Assembly: GCF_002256775.1 (NCBI RefSeq)
Contig: NZ_NCII01000013.1
Location: 1 to 64,000 of the forward strand
Reading direction: 5' to 3'
DNA length: 64,000 bases
From: Novosphingobium sp. 17-62-19
Lineage (GTDB): Bacteria > Pseudomonadota > Alphaproteobacteria > Sphingomonadales > Sphingomonadaceae
Part shown: in pieces, positions 1 through 8,600 of the stretch
Position numbering within the stretch: position 1 is the first letter of the stretch
Layout: every line of letters begins with the position of its first letter
Program-made: the position numbers and the translations under genes
Notes under the pieces: model-generated
What the model saw: the letters and a program-made list of their open reading frames with translations, nothing else
Database searches by the model: none
What the model was told of the DNA's origin: nothing

Positions 1-3
1 CCC

Positions 4-62
4 GCGAAACTGACCGGACACTACAGCGCTTTATCGATTAGCGCGTGTCCGGTCAGCTTCGC
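4..62. repeat. Imperfect inverted repeat, 18-bp arms
   Basis: Positions 4-21 pair with 45-62. The core arms CTGACCGGACAC (10-21) and GTGTCCGGTCAG (45-56) are perfect, and the extension GCGAA/TTCGC is separated from them by one mismatch (A9/C57). The loop is 23 bases. No T-tract follows, so it is a poor intrinsic terminator. It could be an insertion-sequence end, a REP-like element or a regulatory stem at the edge of the AT-rich patch. Its identity is unknown. Confidence 0.6.
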
Positions 63-169
63 TACCGGCAGAACCTACACCACGTACCGGGACACGACCT
101 GCAATTCCTGAGGCTCATGTACGTGCGAGTGCGCATGTTAGGCGCTATACCTTGACTTTTTCTCGCAAC

Positions 170-469
170 ATGCCCGACGCTGCAGACATTGTTTTGAAAT
201 CTGCAATTACTGAAGTTGGGGTCAATAATATCACTCCTAGGCAGGTTGAAATAGTAAGTCTGCTTTTGCAGAATTCTCCAAAACCAGTTTCAGTTGAAAA
301 TCTTTGCTCGTGCTTTATTGGAAAAAGTGCTATTAATAGATCCACACTACGTGTCTTAATTTCCAATCTGAGATCAATTATTAGAAAAGATCTGGAGATA
401 ATTTACTGTTATCCATCTTCTTATGCTTTAAAAGGATTTGAATTCGAGGAATCAAAGTGTTATGTTTAA
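170..469 (+). CDS. Stand-alone OmpR/PhoB-type winged-helix protein
   Basis: A protein of about 99 residues from the ATG at 170; a TTG at 152 in the same frame is an alternative start. The order TPRQVEIVSLLLQN ... STLRVLISNLRSIIRKD ... YALKGF follows the Trans_Reg_C fold of OmpR/PhoB regulators: a 'LTxxEfxlLxxLl' opening helix, a recognition helix 'TLdVhIsrLRkkl', and a wing ending in 'GYxl'. No receiver domain is present, so this is a DNA-binding module without a phosphoacceptor, or a domain that acts with a partner. The base composition is clearly AT-richer than the region after 1,400. The stop overlaps the start of the next gene by 8 bases (462-469), which suggests translational coupling. 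Family assignment is by pattern only; no target site is recognised. Confidence 0.6.
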   Translation: MPDAADIVLKSAITEVGVNNITPRQVEIVSLLLQNSPKPVSVENLCSCFIGKSAINRSTLRVLISNLRSIIRKDLEIIYCYPSSYALKGFEFEESKCYV

Positions 470-929
470 TTCAAATGATATTTATTATATTCGTGATTTC
501 GCAAATACATGCGAAGAAATTCAGGCATTTGAAGTGTCCGACGTTGCTCCAAAAATCATTGACGTACTTCCCTACGTTTTGGAATGCTCGTTTGGACTGA
601 GTTGCAAATCTCAGAAAGATAAGGCCCTGAGCTTTCTGGATGATGGAGCCTTTGAGAGCGCCCTGATCGCGGTCATCCCACCAGGCATGATCGTTGCATC
701 ATCAATGGATTATCCTTGGACATTCACATTTTCCAATTTGGACCGGTTTCAATTTCAGCGAACCTATACGACGACCGCAAAAATATATTCTCTTGGAATG
801 CTGTGCTCTTTTCTCCGATTTATCTGTGACAATAAAGAGAATTTGGCAGAGGCAAAAATTTCGAAACAAAAATCCCGTTTAATGAGAATCGTATCAAGTA
901 CGGCAGGGTTTCGGAATCGGGGAAAGTAG
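462..929 (+). CDS. Hypothetical protein, AT-rich, coupled to the wHTH gene
   Basis: About 155 residues from the ATG at 462. This start is preferred over the TTG at 438 because CGAGGA lies 11 bases upstream of it and because it gives an 8-bp overlap with the upstream winged-helix gene. I do not recognise a family. It looks like a soluble protein with a central hydrophobic stretch (ESALIAVIPPGMIVASS) and a basic C-terminus (KISKQKSRLMRI). No signal peptide or catalytic motif is seen. Codon usage is AT-rich like its neighbours and unlike the rest of the window, consistent with horizontal acquisition of a three-gene block. It may be the working partner of the DNA-binding protein before it; that is inference from overlap alone. 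Confidence 0.5.
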   Translation: MFNSNDIYYIRDFANTCEEIQAFEVSDVAPKIIDVLPYVLECSFGLSCKSQKDKALSFLDDGAFESALIAVIPPGMIVASSMDYPWTFTFSNLDRFQFQRTYTTTAKIYSLGMLCSFLRFICDNKENLAEAKISKQKSRLMRIVSSTAGFRNRGK

Positions 930-931
930 TG

Positions 932-1189
932 ATGAGAAAGTCAGGTATGGTTGATTTTGCCGCAAAATTTTTTCCTAGATCAGTGTTCGTCAGGTTGCGT
1001 CGCAGATTTGCACTGTGCGAATACAATTATCATTCCGCAGTTAAGGTGCGATTAGGCAAGGTCGGGCGCGGAGGTGGTGAATTGCTGGCTACATGCAAGC
1101 ATTGTGGTGCGCTGGTTGAAATGGACTACACGCGGCAATGGCGCAGCGTTCAGGTCGGACTTTTTGCTCAAACAGATTTAAGGCGATAG
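932..1189 (+). CDS. Small hypothetical protein with a CxxC pair
   Basis: About 85 residues from the ATG at 932, directly after the previous stop; a GTG at 929 overlaps that stop and is an alternative start. The N-terminal half is basic (RSVFVRLRRRF). The C-terminal half has a single CKHCG knuckle followed by a short tail, which may bind metal or simply be a half zinc ribbon. No family is recognised. GC content rises along the gene towards the chromosomal average, so the right edge of the AT-rich block may lie here. Whether it is expressed is uncertain. Confidence 0.4.
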   Translation: MRKSGMVDFAAKFFPRSVFVRLRRRFALCEYNYHSAVKVRLGKVGRGGGELLATCKHCGALVEMDYTRQWRSVQVGLFAQTDLRR

Positions 1190-1464
1190 CGACGGGTTTG
1201 CCGGTTGCGAACATCCGAATGCTATTCCGCTGACTGCACACGAAACTGCTACACAGATTATCGATCATTCCAAATTTCGGCCCGAGGAGTTGCGGAGACA
1301 ATTTGTTTGATCACTTTCCGACTGCCGTCATTCCCAGTGGAGACTATGCTGCCAATTTGGCAAATCTCCAAACTTGAAGGTCTTTTCAAGCGTTTGTTAA
1401 CCGCTCACGATCATTGATCGTCCTGCCTTGCGTCCCACTCAGGTGTTCCCCATATCCCTCCTTG
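1190..1464. other. Intergenic region with a nested dyad
   Basis: No convincing gene. Positions 1338-1370 hold two nested inverted repeats: TGGAGA (1338-1343) with TCTCCA (1365-1370), and TGCCA (1350-1354) with TGGCA (1358-1362). The two dyads are slightly off-centre from each other. This could be an operator or a weak hairpin between the AT-rich block and rluD. A promoter for rluD should lie here but I cannot assign its boxes. Confidence 0.35.
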
Positions 1465-2442
1465 ATGGGGGGCGCTGACACGATCATTTCCGGGACTGTT
1501 CCCGCAGGCGGACAGCGGCTTGATAAGGCTTTGGCCGATGTGAGCGGGCTTTCGCGTGAGCGGGTCAAGGCGCTGTTGGGTGAGGGGCGTATTGCCATCG
1601 GTGGCGTGCGGGCTGCCAATGCATCGGCCAAGCCGCCTGAAGGCACGCCGTTTACGATTTCCATTCCTGAAGCTGCGCCGTCCTATGCCGTGGCGCAGGA
1701 TATTCCGCTGGTGGTCGTATATGAAGACGAGGCGCTGATCGTAGTGGACAAGCCTGCGGGGCTGGTCGTCCATCCGGCGGTAGGGAACGCCGACGGGACT
1801 TTGGTCAACGCGCTGCTGCATCATTGCAGGGGGCAGCTTTCGGGCATTGGTGGGGTGGCGCGGCCGGGGATCGTGCACCGGATCGACAAGGATACGTCGG
1901 GCCTGCTGGTTGTGGCCAAGACCGATGTGGCGCATGAAGGACTGGCCAAGCAGTTTGCGGATCACTCGATCATCCGTGCCTATAAATGCGTGACGGCCGG
2001 GTTGCCGGTGCCGGTTGCGGGCACGGTGCGCGGGGCGATTGGACGGTCCAGCCATGATCGCAAGAAGATGGCGCTGGTGGAGGACGGACGCGGGAAGCAC
2101 GCCGTGACGCATTATCGCACGCTGGCTGCGCTGGAGGGTGCTGCCTTGGTGGAGTGTCGGCTGGAGACGGGGAGAACCCACCAGGTGCGCGTTCACCTTG
2201 CGTCAATTGGCCATCCGCTATTGGGTGATCCTGTTTATGGACGCACACCTTCAAGGCTTCGGTCGCTGCTCAGTCGGCTCGGATTTCAGCGGCAGGCGCT
2301 GCACGCGGCGGAACTGGGCTTCATCCATCCCGTCAGTGGCAAGGCGGTTCACTTCATCAGCACGACGCCCGTCGATATGCGGGAACTCATCGTCGAACTG
2401 TGCGCTGAGGGGCAGGATGCAAAAGTTATGGCGATGTTGTAG
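1465..2442 (+). CDS. rluD: RluA/RluD-family 23S rRNA pseudouridine synthase
   Basis: About 325 residues. It isomerises specific uridines to pseudouridine in 23S rRNA (RluD acts on helix 69 in other bacteria). An N-terminal S4-like RNA-binding segment (RLDKALADVSGLSRERVKAL, residues ~17-36) precedes the catalytic domain. The family signature HRIDKDTSGL begins at residue 138, with the catalytic Asp at ~141; RTHQVRVHL and the 'HPLLGDPVYG' motif follow. The ATG at 1465 is chosen because the S4 domain begins shortly after it; the TTG at 1414 would add an unsupported extension, although the Shine-Dalgarno before 1465 is poor. It lies just upstream of rpoH in the same direction, an order common in alphaproteobacteria. 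RluD versus a close RluA paralogue cannot be settled by eye. Confidence 0.9.
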   Translation: MGGADTIISGTVPAGGQRLDKALADVSGLSRERVKALLGEGRIAIGGVRAANASAKPPEGTPFTISIPEAAPSYAVAQDIPLVVVYEDEALIVVDKPAGLVVHPAVGNADGTLVNALLHHCRGQLSGIGGVARPGIVHRIDKDTSGLLVVAKTDVAHEGLAKQFADHSIIRAYKCVTAGLPVPVAGTVRGAIGRSSHDRKKMALVEDGRGKHAVTHYRTLAALEGAALVECRLETGRTHQVRVHLASIGHPLLGDPVYGRTPSRLRSLLSRLGFQRQALHAAELGFIHPVSGKAVHFISTTPVDMRELIVELCAEGQDAKVMAML

Positions 2443-2562
2443 TAGCAGGCTTTGGAGTCGGGCCGGATATGCCGAAGCGACTCTGCACAGTGTGGTCCCG
2501 CCGCCGGTCGCCCATCAGGGGGCCGATCACAGGGAACCGACGCAAGGAAAGGAAGTGTTCAG

Positions 2563-3462
2563 GTGAGTGAGGGAAGCAAAAAGGTTAGCGTTCCTGCCCT
2601 TGGCGGTGAAGCCAGCCTCAACCGCTATCTATCGGAAATCCGCAAGTTCCCCGTGCTGACGGCTGAGCAGGAATACATGCTCGCCAAGCGTTTTCAGGAA
2701 CATCAGGACCCCGAAGCCGCCGCACAACTGGTGACGAGCCATCTGCGACTCGTGGCGAAGATCGCCATGGGCTATCGCGGATATGGTCTTCCCGTTAGCG
2801 AACTTATCTCCGAAGGCAACATCGGCCTGATGCAGGGCGTGAAGAAATTCGAGCCGGATCGCGGTTTCCGTCTGGCCACGTACGCCATGTGGTGGATCAA
2901 GGCTTCGATGCAGGAATTCATCCTGCGCAGCTGGTCGCTTGTGAAAATGGGCACCACCGCAGCGCAGAAGAAGCTGTTCTTCAACTTGCGCCGGATGAAG
3001 AAGAACCTTGAAGCGTTCGAGGATTCGGACCTTCATCCCGATGACGTGAAGAAGATCGCGACTGATCTGGGCGTGCCAGAGCAGGAAGTGATCAACATGA
3101 ACCGGCGCATGATGATGGGCGGCGATGCGTCGCTGAACGTCTCCATGCGCGAGGATGGTGAGGGTTCGTGGCAGGATTGGCTGACCGATGATCGCCCGTT
3201 GCAGGACGAGACCGTGGCCGATGCCGAGGAGGCGAGCTATCGCCACCAGTTGCTGGTCGAGGCGATGGACAGCCTGAACGAGCGTGAGCGCCATATCCTG
3301 ACCGATCGCCGTCTGGTGGATGACCCCAAGACGCTGGAAGAGCTTTCGCAGGTTTACAGCGTCAGCCGCGAGCGCGTGCGCCAGATTGAGGTGCGTGCGT
3401 TTGAAAAGCTGCAAAAAGCGATTCAGCGCATCGCGGTGGAACGCAAGTTGCTGCCGGCCTGA
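2563..3462 (+). CDS. rpoH: Heat-shock sigma factor sigma-32
   Basis: About 299 residues. It directs RNA polymerase to heat-shock promoters. The start is the GTG at 2563, placed 7 bases after a strong Shine-Dalgarno (AAGGAAAGGAAG, 2544-2555); the frame is open further upstream but that part does not look like RpoH. Region 1.2 begins at 'LNRYLSEIRKFPVLTAEQE', region 2 carries LRLVAKIAMGYRGYG and FRLATYAMWWIKASMQEF, the RpoH-box area has SLVKMGTTAAQKKLFFNLR, and region 4.2 ends with SRERVRQIEVRAFEKLQ. LTDRRL replaces the more usual 'I...R...D'. It sits ~120 bp after rluD, enough room for its own promoter, and is followed by a GAAA-loop terminator. Confidence 0.96.
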   Translation: MSEGSKKVSVPALGGEASLNRYLSEIRKFPVLTAEQEYMLAKRFQEHQDPEAAAQLVTSHLRLVAKIAMGYRGYGLPVSELISEGNIGLMQGVKKFEPDRGFRLATYAMWWIKASMQEFILRSWSLVKMGTTAAQKKLFFNLRRMKKNLEAFEDSDLHPDDVKKIATDLGVPEQEVINMNRRMMMGGDASLNVSMREDGEGSWQDWLTDDRPLQDETVADAEEASYRHQLLVEAMDSLNERERHILTDRRLVDDPKTLEELSQVYSVSRERVRQIEVRAFEKLQKAIQRIAVERKLLPA

Positions 3463-3498
3463 CGGGCTTTGCGCTAAATCCAAATTGGATCAGATTGC

Positions 3499-3524
3499 AG
3501 CGGTCGGGCGAAAGTCCGGCCGCT
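3499..3524 (+). terminator. rpoH terminator hairpin
   Basis: Arms 3499-3509 and 3514-3524 form an 11-bp stem with two G-U wobbles closed by a GAAA tetraloop (3510-3513). It is followed by GTTGCGTTT, a modest T-rich tail. It lies 36 bases after the rpoH stop and should end the rluD-rpoH transcript. Confidence 0.75.
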
Positions 3525-3755
3525 GTTGCGTTTACCCTGTTCGGCGCCATTAGTCGGCTGAAAATAGCGTGTGTTGTGTCACATTCTCGCACGTTTGCGG
3601 GTGCTAGATGTTTGGTCGATGAGATGCGGTAAAGCGCACTCTTAGTCTTGGTGCCAAAAAGGTTAACGCACGTTGACTCCATACCGGTGCTAAGGCAGGT
3701 AACGGGCAGAACAAAAAAGCAGTTTCGGGTCGCACAAGGAAGTTTCGAAGGCGGC

Positions 3756-5581
3756 ATGAATGTGCCGTCGGGAAAGCGTATTCCAGGGGGCACGGAATTG
3801 AAGAAGCCTTTGTTCGCCACGATTGCTGGCGTCGCTGCCATCGGTATCTCTGCAACGGCTGCGCAAGCGCAGCAGGCTGTGCAGACCAGAGATCAGCTTG
3901 ATCTGCCGGTCAGCAAGCCTGAGACGCCCGAGGCTACGGCGACGGTGCGATCCGAAGGCGTTGAGCCGGGGCCGTGCCCGCTTGCCACCAGCGACATCCG
4001 CACGACGATCACCAGCATCGAGATTGCCCGCTTGCCACCAGCGACATCCGCACGACGATCACCAGCATCGAGATCACCGCGCCGGGCGGCGTGGCGCTTC
4101 CGGGCGAGATCATGCAGCTTCTGGGCGGGATCACTCCTGCCGCAGGTGAACAGCCGATCCGTCAGGTATGTGATCTGCGCGATGAAGTGCAGGCCCGCCT
4201 GCGTGCGGCGCGGTATGTTGCCAGCGTTCAGGTGCCACAGCAGCGGATCGATTCGGGCGTGCTCAAGCTTGAAGTCGTGTCCGGGCGAATCGTTGAAATG
4301 CGCGTGCGCGGCGATGTGGGCCCGTATGAGGCACTGTTGCAGCGCCGTATCGAGCGGCTGAAGGAACTCGATCCGCTGAACGAAGCGGAAGCCGAGCGCA
4401 TCCTGCTGCTGGCTAACGATATTCCAGGGCTGTCGGTTGAACTGGCGCTCAGCCCGGCGAGTGGCCGCCCCGGCGATCTGATCGGCGAATTGTCTGTCTC
4501 TTTCCGCTCGTTCTCGCTGCTTGCCAACCTGCAGAACTACAACGCTGATTTCCTCGGGCGTGAGACCGGACTGATCCATGCCGAGTTTTATGGCCTGACG
4601 GGGCAGGGTGACATTACGACCCTGACCGGGCAGAGCACGTTCGATTTCAAGGAGCAGCGCATTGCCGCGCTGCGCCATGCAATGATGCTGAACAGCGCCG
4701 GGACCACGATGGAACTGCGCGCAACCATCGCCGAGGCGCGCCCGGACCTGCTTTCGCTTGATCAGCGAACCGTTTCGATTGTCGGTGGGCTTGCTTTCTC
4801 GCATCCGCTGGTGCGCACGGTGACCGATCGGGTGAAACTGACGGGCGGGTTTGAATACTCGCAGCAGCGTTCACGCTTTTTCCAGCCAGGCCTGCCTTCC
4901 AGCCCGCTTTCGCGCGATCGTATTTCGACGCTTTATCTGCGTCTGGATGGTTCAAAGGCCAAATTGAGCGTGGTGGGCGAGCAGATTGCCGGCGTTTCCG
5001 GTTCGCTGGAACTGCGCCGGGGCATCGATGTGTTCGGCGCATCGCGCAACAACATTCCCGTCGGCGGCTTTGGGATTTCCCGCACCGATGGCAGTGCGCT
5101 GGCCACCGTGGTGCGCGGCAGTGTTGAAGGGTTCTACAAGGCCGGGCCGGTGTTCGAACTTTCGGGCAAGGTCAACGGCCAGTGGGCCAACCGCGCGTTG
5201 CTGAACTATGACACCTACGCCATCGGCAACTTCACCATTGGTCGCGGATATGATCCAGGTGCCAACACCGGTGACCGCGCAGTGGGCTTCGTTGTCGAAC
5301 CACGTCTGAACTTCAGGCTGGACGAGAAGGTGAAGGGGCAACTCTACGGTTTCTACGAAGGTGTGAAGCTGTGGAACATTGGCCCCAACGCCTCCGAAAA
5401 GGAGCGCTACATCGCTTCGGTGGGCGGCGGCGCGCGCATGTCGGTGGCGCAGGCCATCCGTCTTGATGTGACTTATACCCACGCGCTGGACAAGCCGCTG
5501 TTGACCGGCGCCTTCGCAAGACGACCCGATGACCGGGTCCTTGTGTCGATGACCTTCCAGTTCGTTCCGTTCAACCTGTGA
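3756..5581 (+). pseudogene. TpsB two-partner secretion transporter (ShlB/FhaC family), frameshifted
   Basis: An outer-membrane POTRA/beta-barrel transporter for the TpsA protein that follows. The N-terminal part reads from 3756 (ATG; a TTG at 3798 with a better-placed signal peptide is an alternative): LKKPLFATIAG... ending ATAAQA, then a linker. The rest reads in another frame through the POTRA region (ITSIEITAPGGVALPGE, RLRAARYVASVQVP), the ShlB region (GRPGDLIGELSV) and the 16-strand barrel, closing VLVSMTFQFVPFNL. The frames change because a 50-bp unit is present twice (3975-4074). Removing one copy joins the two frames exactly into a normal-length transporter (~590 residues). As read, the protein stops prematurely after ~200 residues, so secretion of TpsA should be off unless the duplication is phase-variable, recent in this isolate, or an assembly error. 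It is the first gene of tpsB-tpsA-CHAT. Confidence 0.85.
3975..4074 (+). repeat. Perfect 50-bp tandem duplication inside tpsB
   Basis: Bases 3975-4024 and 4025-4074 are identical and adjacent. Both encode CPLATSDIRTTITSIEI, in different frames, because 50 is not a multiple of three. The exact identity implies a recent event or an artefact. Confidence 0.97.
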
Positions 5582-5601
5582 TAGACCGGGGAGTTAAATC
5601 G

Positions 5602-8600
5602 ATGAACAACGCCATCAACGGCAAGCGTCGTGCCCTCCGCCTCGGCACTGGCATCGCAACCTGCATTTCCTCAGTTTTCCTGGCGCATACGGCATTTGGG
5701 CAGGCACTGCCCGAACTGGCCAACGCTGGCGGGGCCAACATCAGCACTGTTGGAAACACGCTGACGGTTGACGCGCTGGCCAACAACCGGGTCATCAACT
5801 GGAACACTTTTTCGGTCGATGCCGGGAACACGGTGAACTTCGTATCGACGGCCGCATCAGTGACTGATTCTACACCGGTCACCGTGGTGAACCGTGTGAT
5901 CGGCATGGATGTAATGGGAACGCAAACATTCTTCCCGTCGTATATCAACGGCTCGGTCAATGCCTCGAACGGCGGCAGCAACAACATTTCGGTGTGGCTT
6001 ATCAACCCGTCGGGAATCACATTCGGGCCGACCGGGGCGTTCAGCGGTGGCAGTCTGGTTGTGTCCTCGCTTGACTTCATTGGCAGTGAGACAGGGGCCG
6101 ATGCATTCAGCGGCACCTCGGTGCGTTTGCAGCGCAAGACTTTGGGTTTGGGACAGGCGCTTGGCATCAAGAATGATGTTGACGGCAACCCGCTGACGGC
6201 AATGGAAATCAAGCTCGTACCAGGCGCGGGCAAGATCGCTACCGAAGGTGCGCTGGTCCTGCTGGGTGAGCAAATCAACATCGGCAAGGATGTGGATGCC
6301 AACGGTGAAGTGCTGATCGTTGCAGCAAGCGATGTCAGCTTCACGCCAACCACGGGTAGCCCGATCAGCTTCAACATTTTGGCTGGCACCGAAATGGGCG
6401 GCGTCCAGGTGCTCGGCACTGGCAAGGTAAGTGGGCGCAACATCGTTGTGGCGGCTTCCAACGCTACCAATACCATCAGCACGTTGCTGCAAGTCGATAC
6501 CGGCGGTCGGCTGATCGCATCGGCCGACAACGGTGGTGTAACGCTTACCACGTCATCCGACCCGATTGTCAGCGGTGACCCGGTTGCCGGTGCAAACATC
6601 GACAGCCAGGGCCTGCTTTCAACCACCGGCCTGAATGGCGACGTGACCGTCCGGTCGAATGCCAGCGCCACCGTGGCGCGCATCGCCGCGACGGGCGATG
6701 TGTTGGTGCAATCGGGTGCAGGCGCATCGGATTCCGTGGCAGTGGGCACAGTTCAAACCGACGGTGCCATTGATGTGACATCAAATGGCGACCTGACGCT
6801 GGGCATCGCCGGAACCGAGACGATTCTTGCAGGTGGCGCGATCGATCTGGAATCGACCGGCGGGGCGATCAATTCTACCGCAGCCGACCTTACGATCCGG
6901 TCAAACCGCACTGATGCGGGGACAGGTGCGTTGAAGATTGATGCTGTTGGCGCAATCGATCTTGGAAACGCGACCTTGGCCGGTGGCGCTGCTCGCACAG
7001 CTGCAGTCACGGTGCAGTCTGATACGGGTTCGGTTGAAATTGGCGGGGCCAACGCTTCTAAATTCACTGGCACGGCTGCAACGACGTTTGCGGCGAACGG
7101 CACGGTCAATGGTGGGAACAGCACGGCTGCGGCGGGTAGTGCTGTTTCGATCACGGCGGGGAGCGGCATCACGCTGACGACCGCGCGCGCGCTGGGCACT
7201 GATCAGGATTTGCGCCTTACCACTGGTGGCGCAGTGCTTGCCGATCTGCTTGCGGCAGAGCGGACCGTGGTGATTGGAAGCACCGGTGCGCCGGTTTCCA
7301 GTCTGACTGTGAATACCGCTCTGACCGCAGCGGCAGGCAATATCAATGCAGTTGCCGGTTCGATGTCGCTGGCGGCGGCAACTGCTGGCGGGAACGTCAC
7401 GCTTCGTTCGGATGGCGCGATTGCAGTGGTCGGAAAGGTTGAGGCAGGCGACACGCTTCTCGCCAGGGGCATTACCACCGACTACGCAGCTTCGTTCACT
7501 GCGAGCACGGCGCGGGCCGGTACCGGATCTGTCACAGCCACCGCCGACGCTATTGATGTTGGTGCTTTGCGGGCGGGCACGACAGGTTCTCTTCAGGGCA
7601 AGACCAGCGTAGCTCTCGGTTCGGGCCTTTTGGGCGGCAATCTCACGGTCGAAACCGATCTGGACAACGCGGCGGGTGACATTGCGCTCGGCGCTGCGGG
7701 TGCGAGCAGTATTTTTTCCGACGGGCGTATCACCGTGAAATCGACCTTTGGTGCGGTCAATCGAAGCGCCGGATCAACGGCGTTGACGCTGCGCTCAAAT
7801 GCCGACGATGTCGGGACAGATGCTCTTTCCATTAAGGCGAACAATGCGGTTGCGCTGGGCGATACTCGGCTTGATGGTGGCACGCTGCCATCGGCCGCGG
7901 TGACTGTGACGTCGACGGCCAGCGATGTCACGATGGGCACGGCAAAGGCGACCAAGCTTACAGGGACAGCGCTGGCTGGAACCTTTACGTCCACAGGCAT
8001 GATCACCGCTGACAATTCATCCAGCGGTGCAGGCAATGCCATCCAGATTGATGCCGCCAATATTGCTTTGGCAATTGCACGGACTAACGGCGCCGATCAG
8101 GACATCCGTCTGACGACCGCAGGCACGGTTGATGCTGCGACGATCAATGCTTCGCGCAATATCGTGATTTCGAGCTTGGGCAGCCCCGCCAGCCGGATCG
8201 GATCGGCCACACTCAAGCCGATACTGACGGCGGGCACAGGCTTGATCACTGCTTTTGCAGGCTCGATGACACTGGATAATGCAACTGCCGCGTCATCAAT
8301 CGCGTTGCGGTCTGATGGTGCAATTAGTGCCGATGGCAAGATACAGGCAGGCACCAATCTGGCCGTTTCGGGCATTCCCGGAACTCATGCCGCCGCCTTC
8401 ACCGCAGGTGCTGCCGAAGCGATGGCGGGGGCGGTAAATGTCAATGCTACTGCCATTGACGTCGATACGGTCAATTCGGGCACGTTGACGCTGCTCGACG
8501 CTACAGTTGCGACTGGCACCATTAGGGTCGGCACGGTTGATGCTGGTACCAGCTATTCCGCGCTCGCCGATGGCAACATTACGCTCGGGACGGTTGCGGC

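Noticed and set aside
1205..1417. Small plus-strand open frame before rluD
   Set aside because: No ribosome site, no motif and mixed base composition; treated as intergenic.
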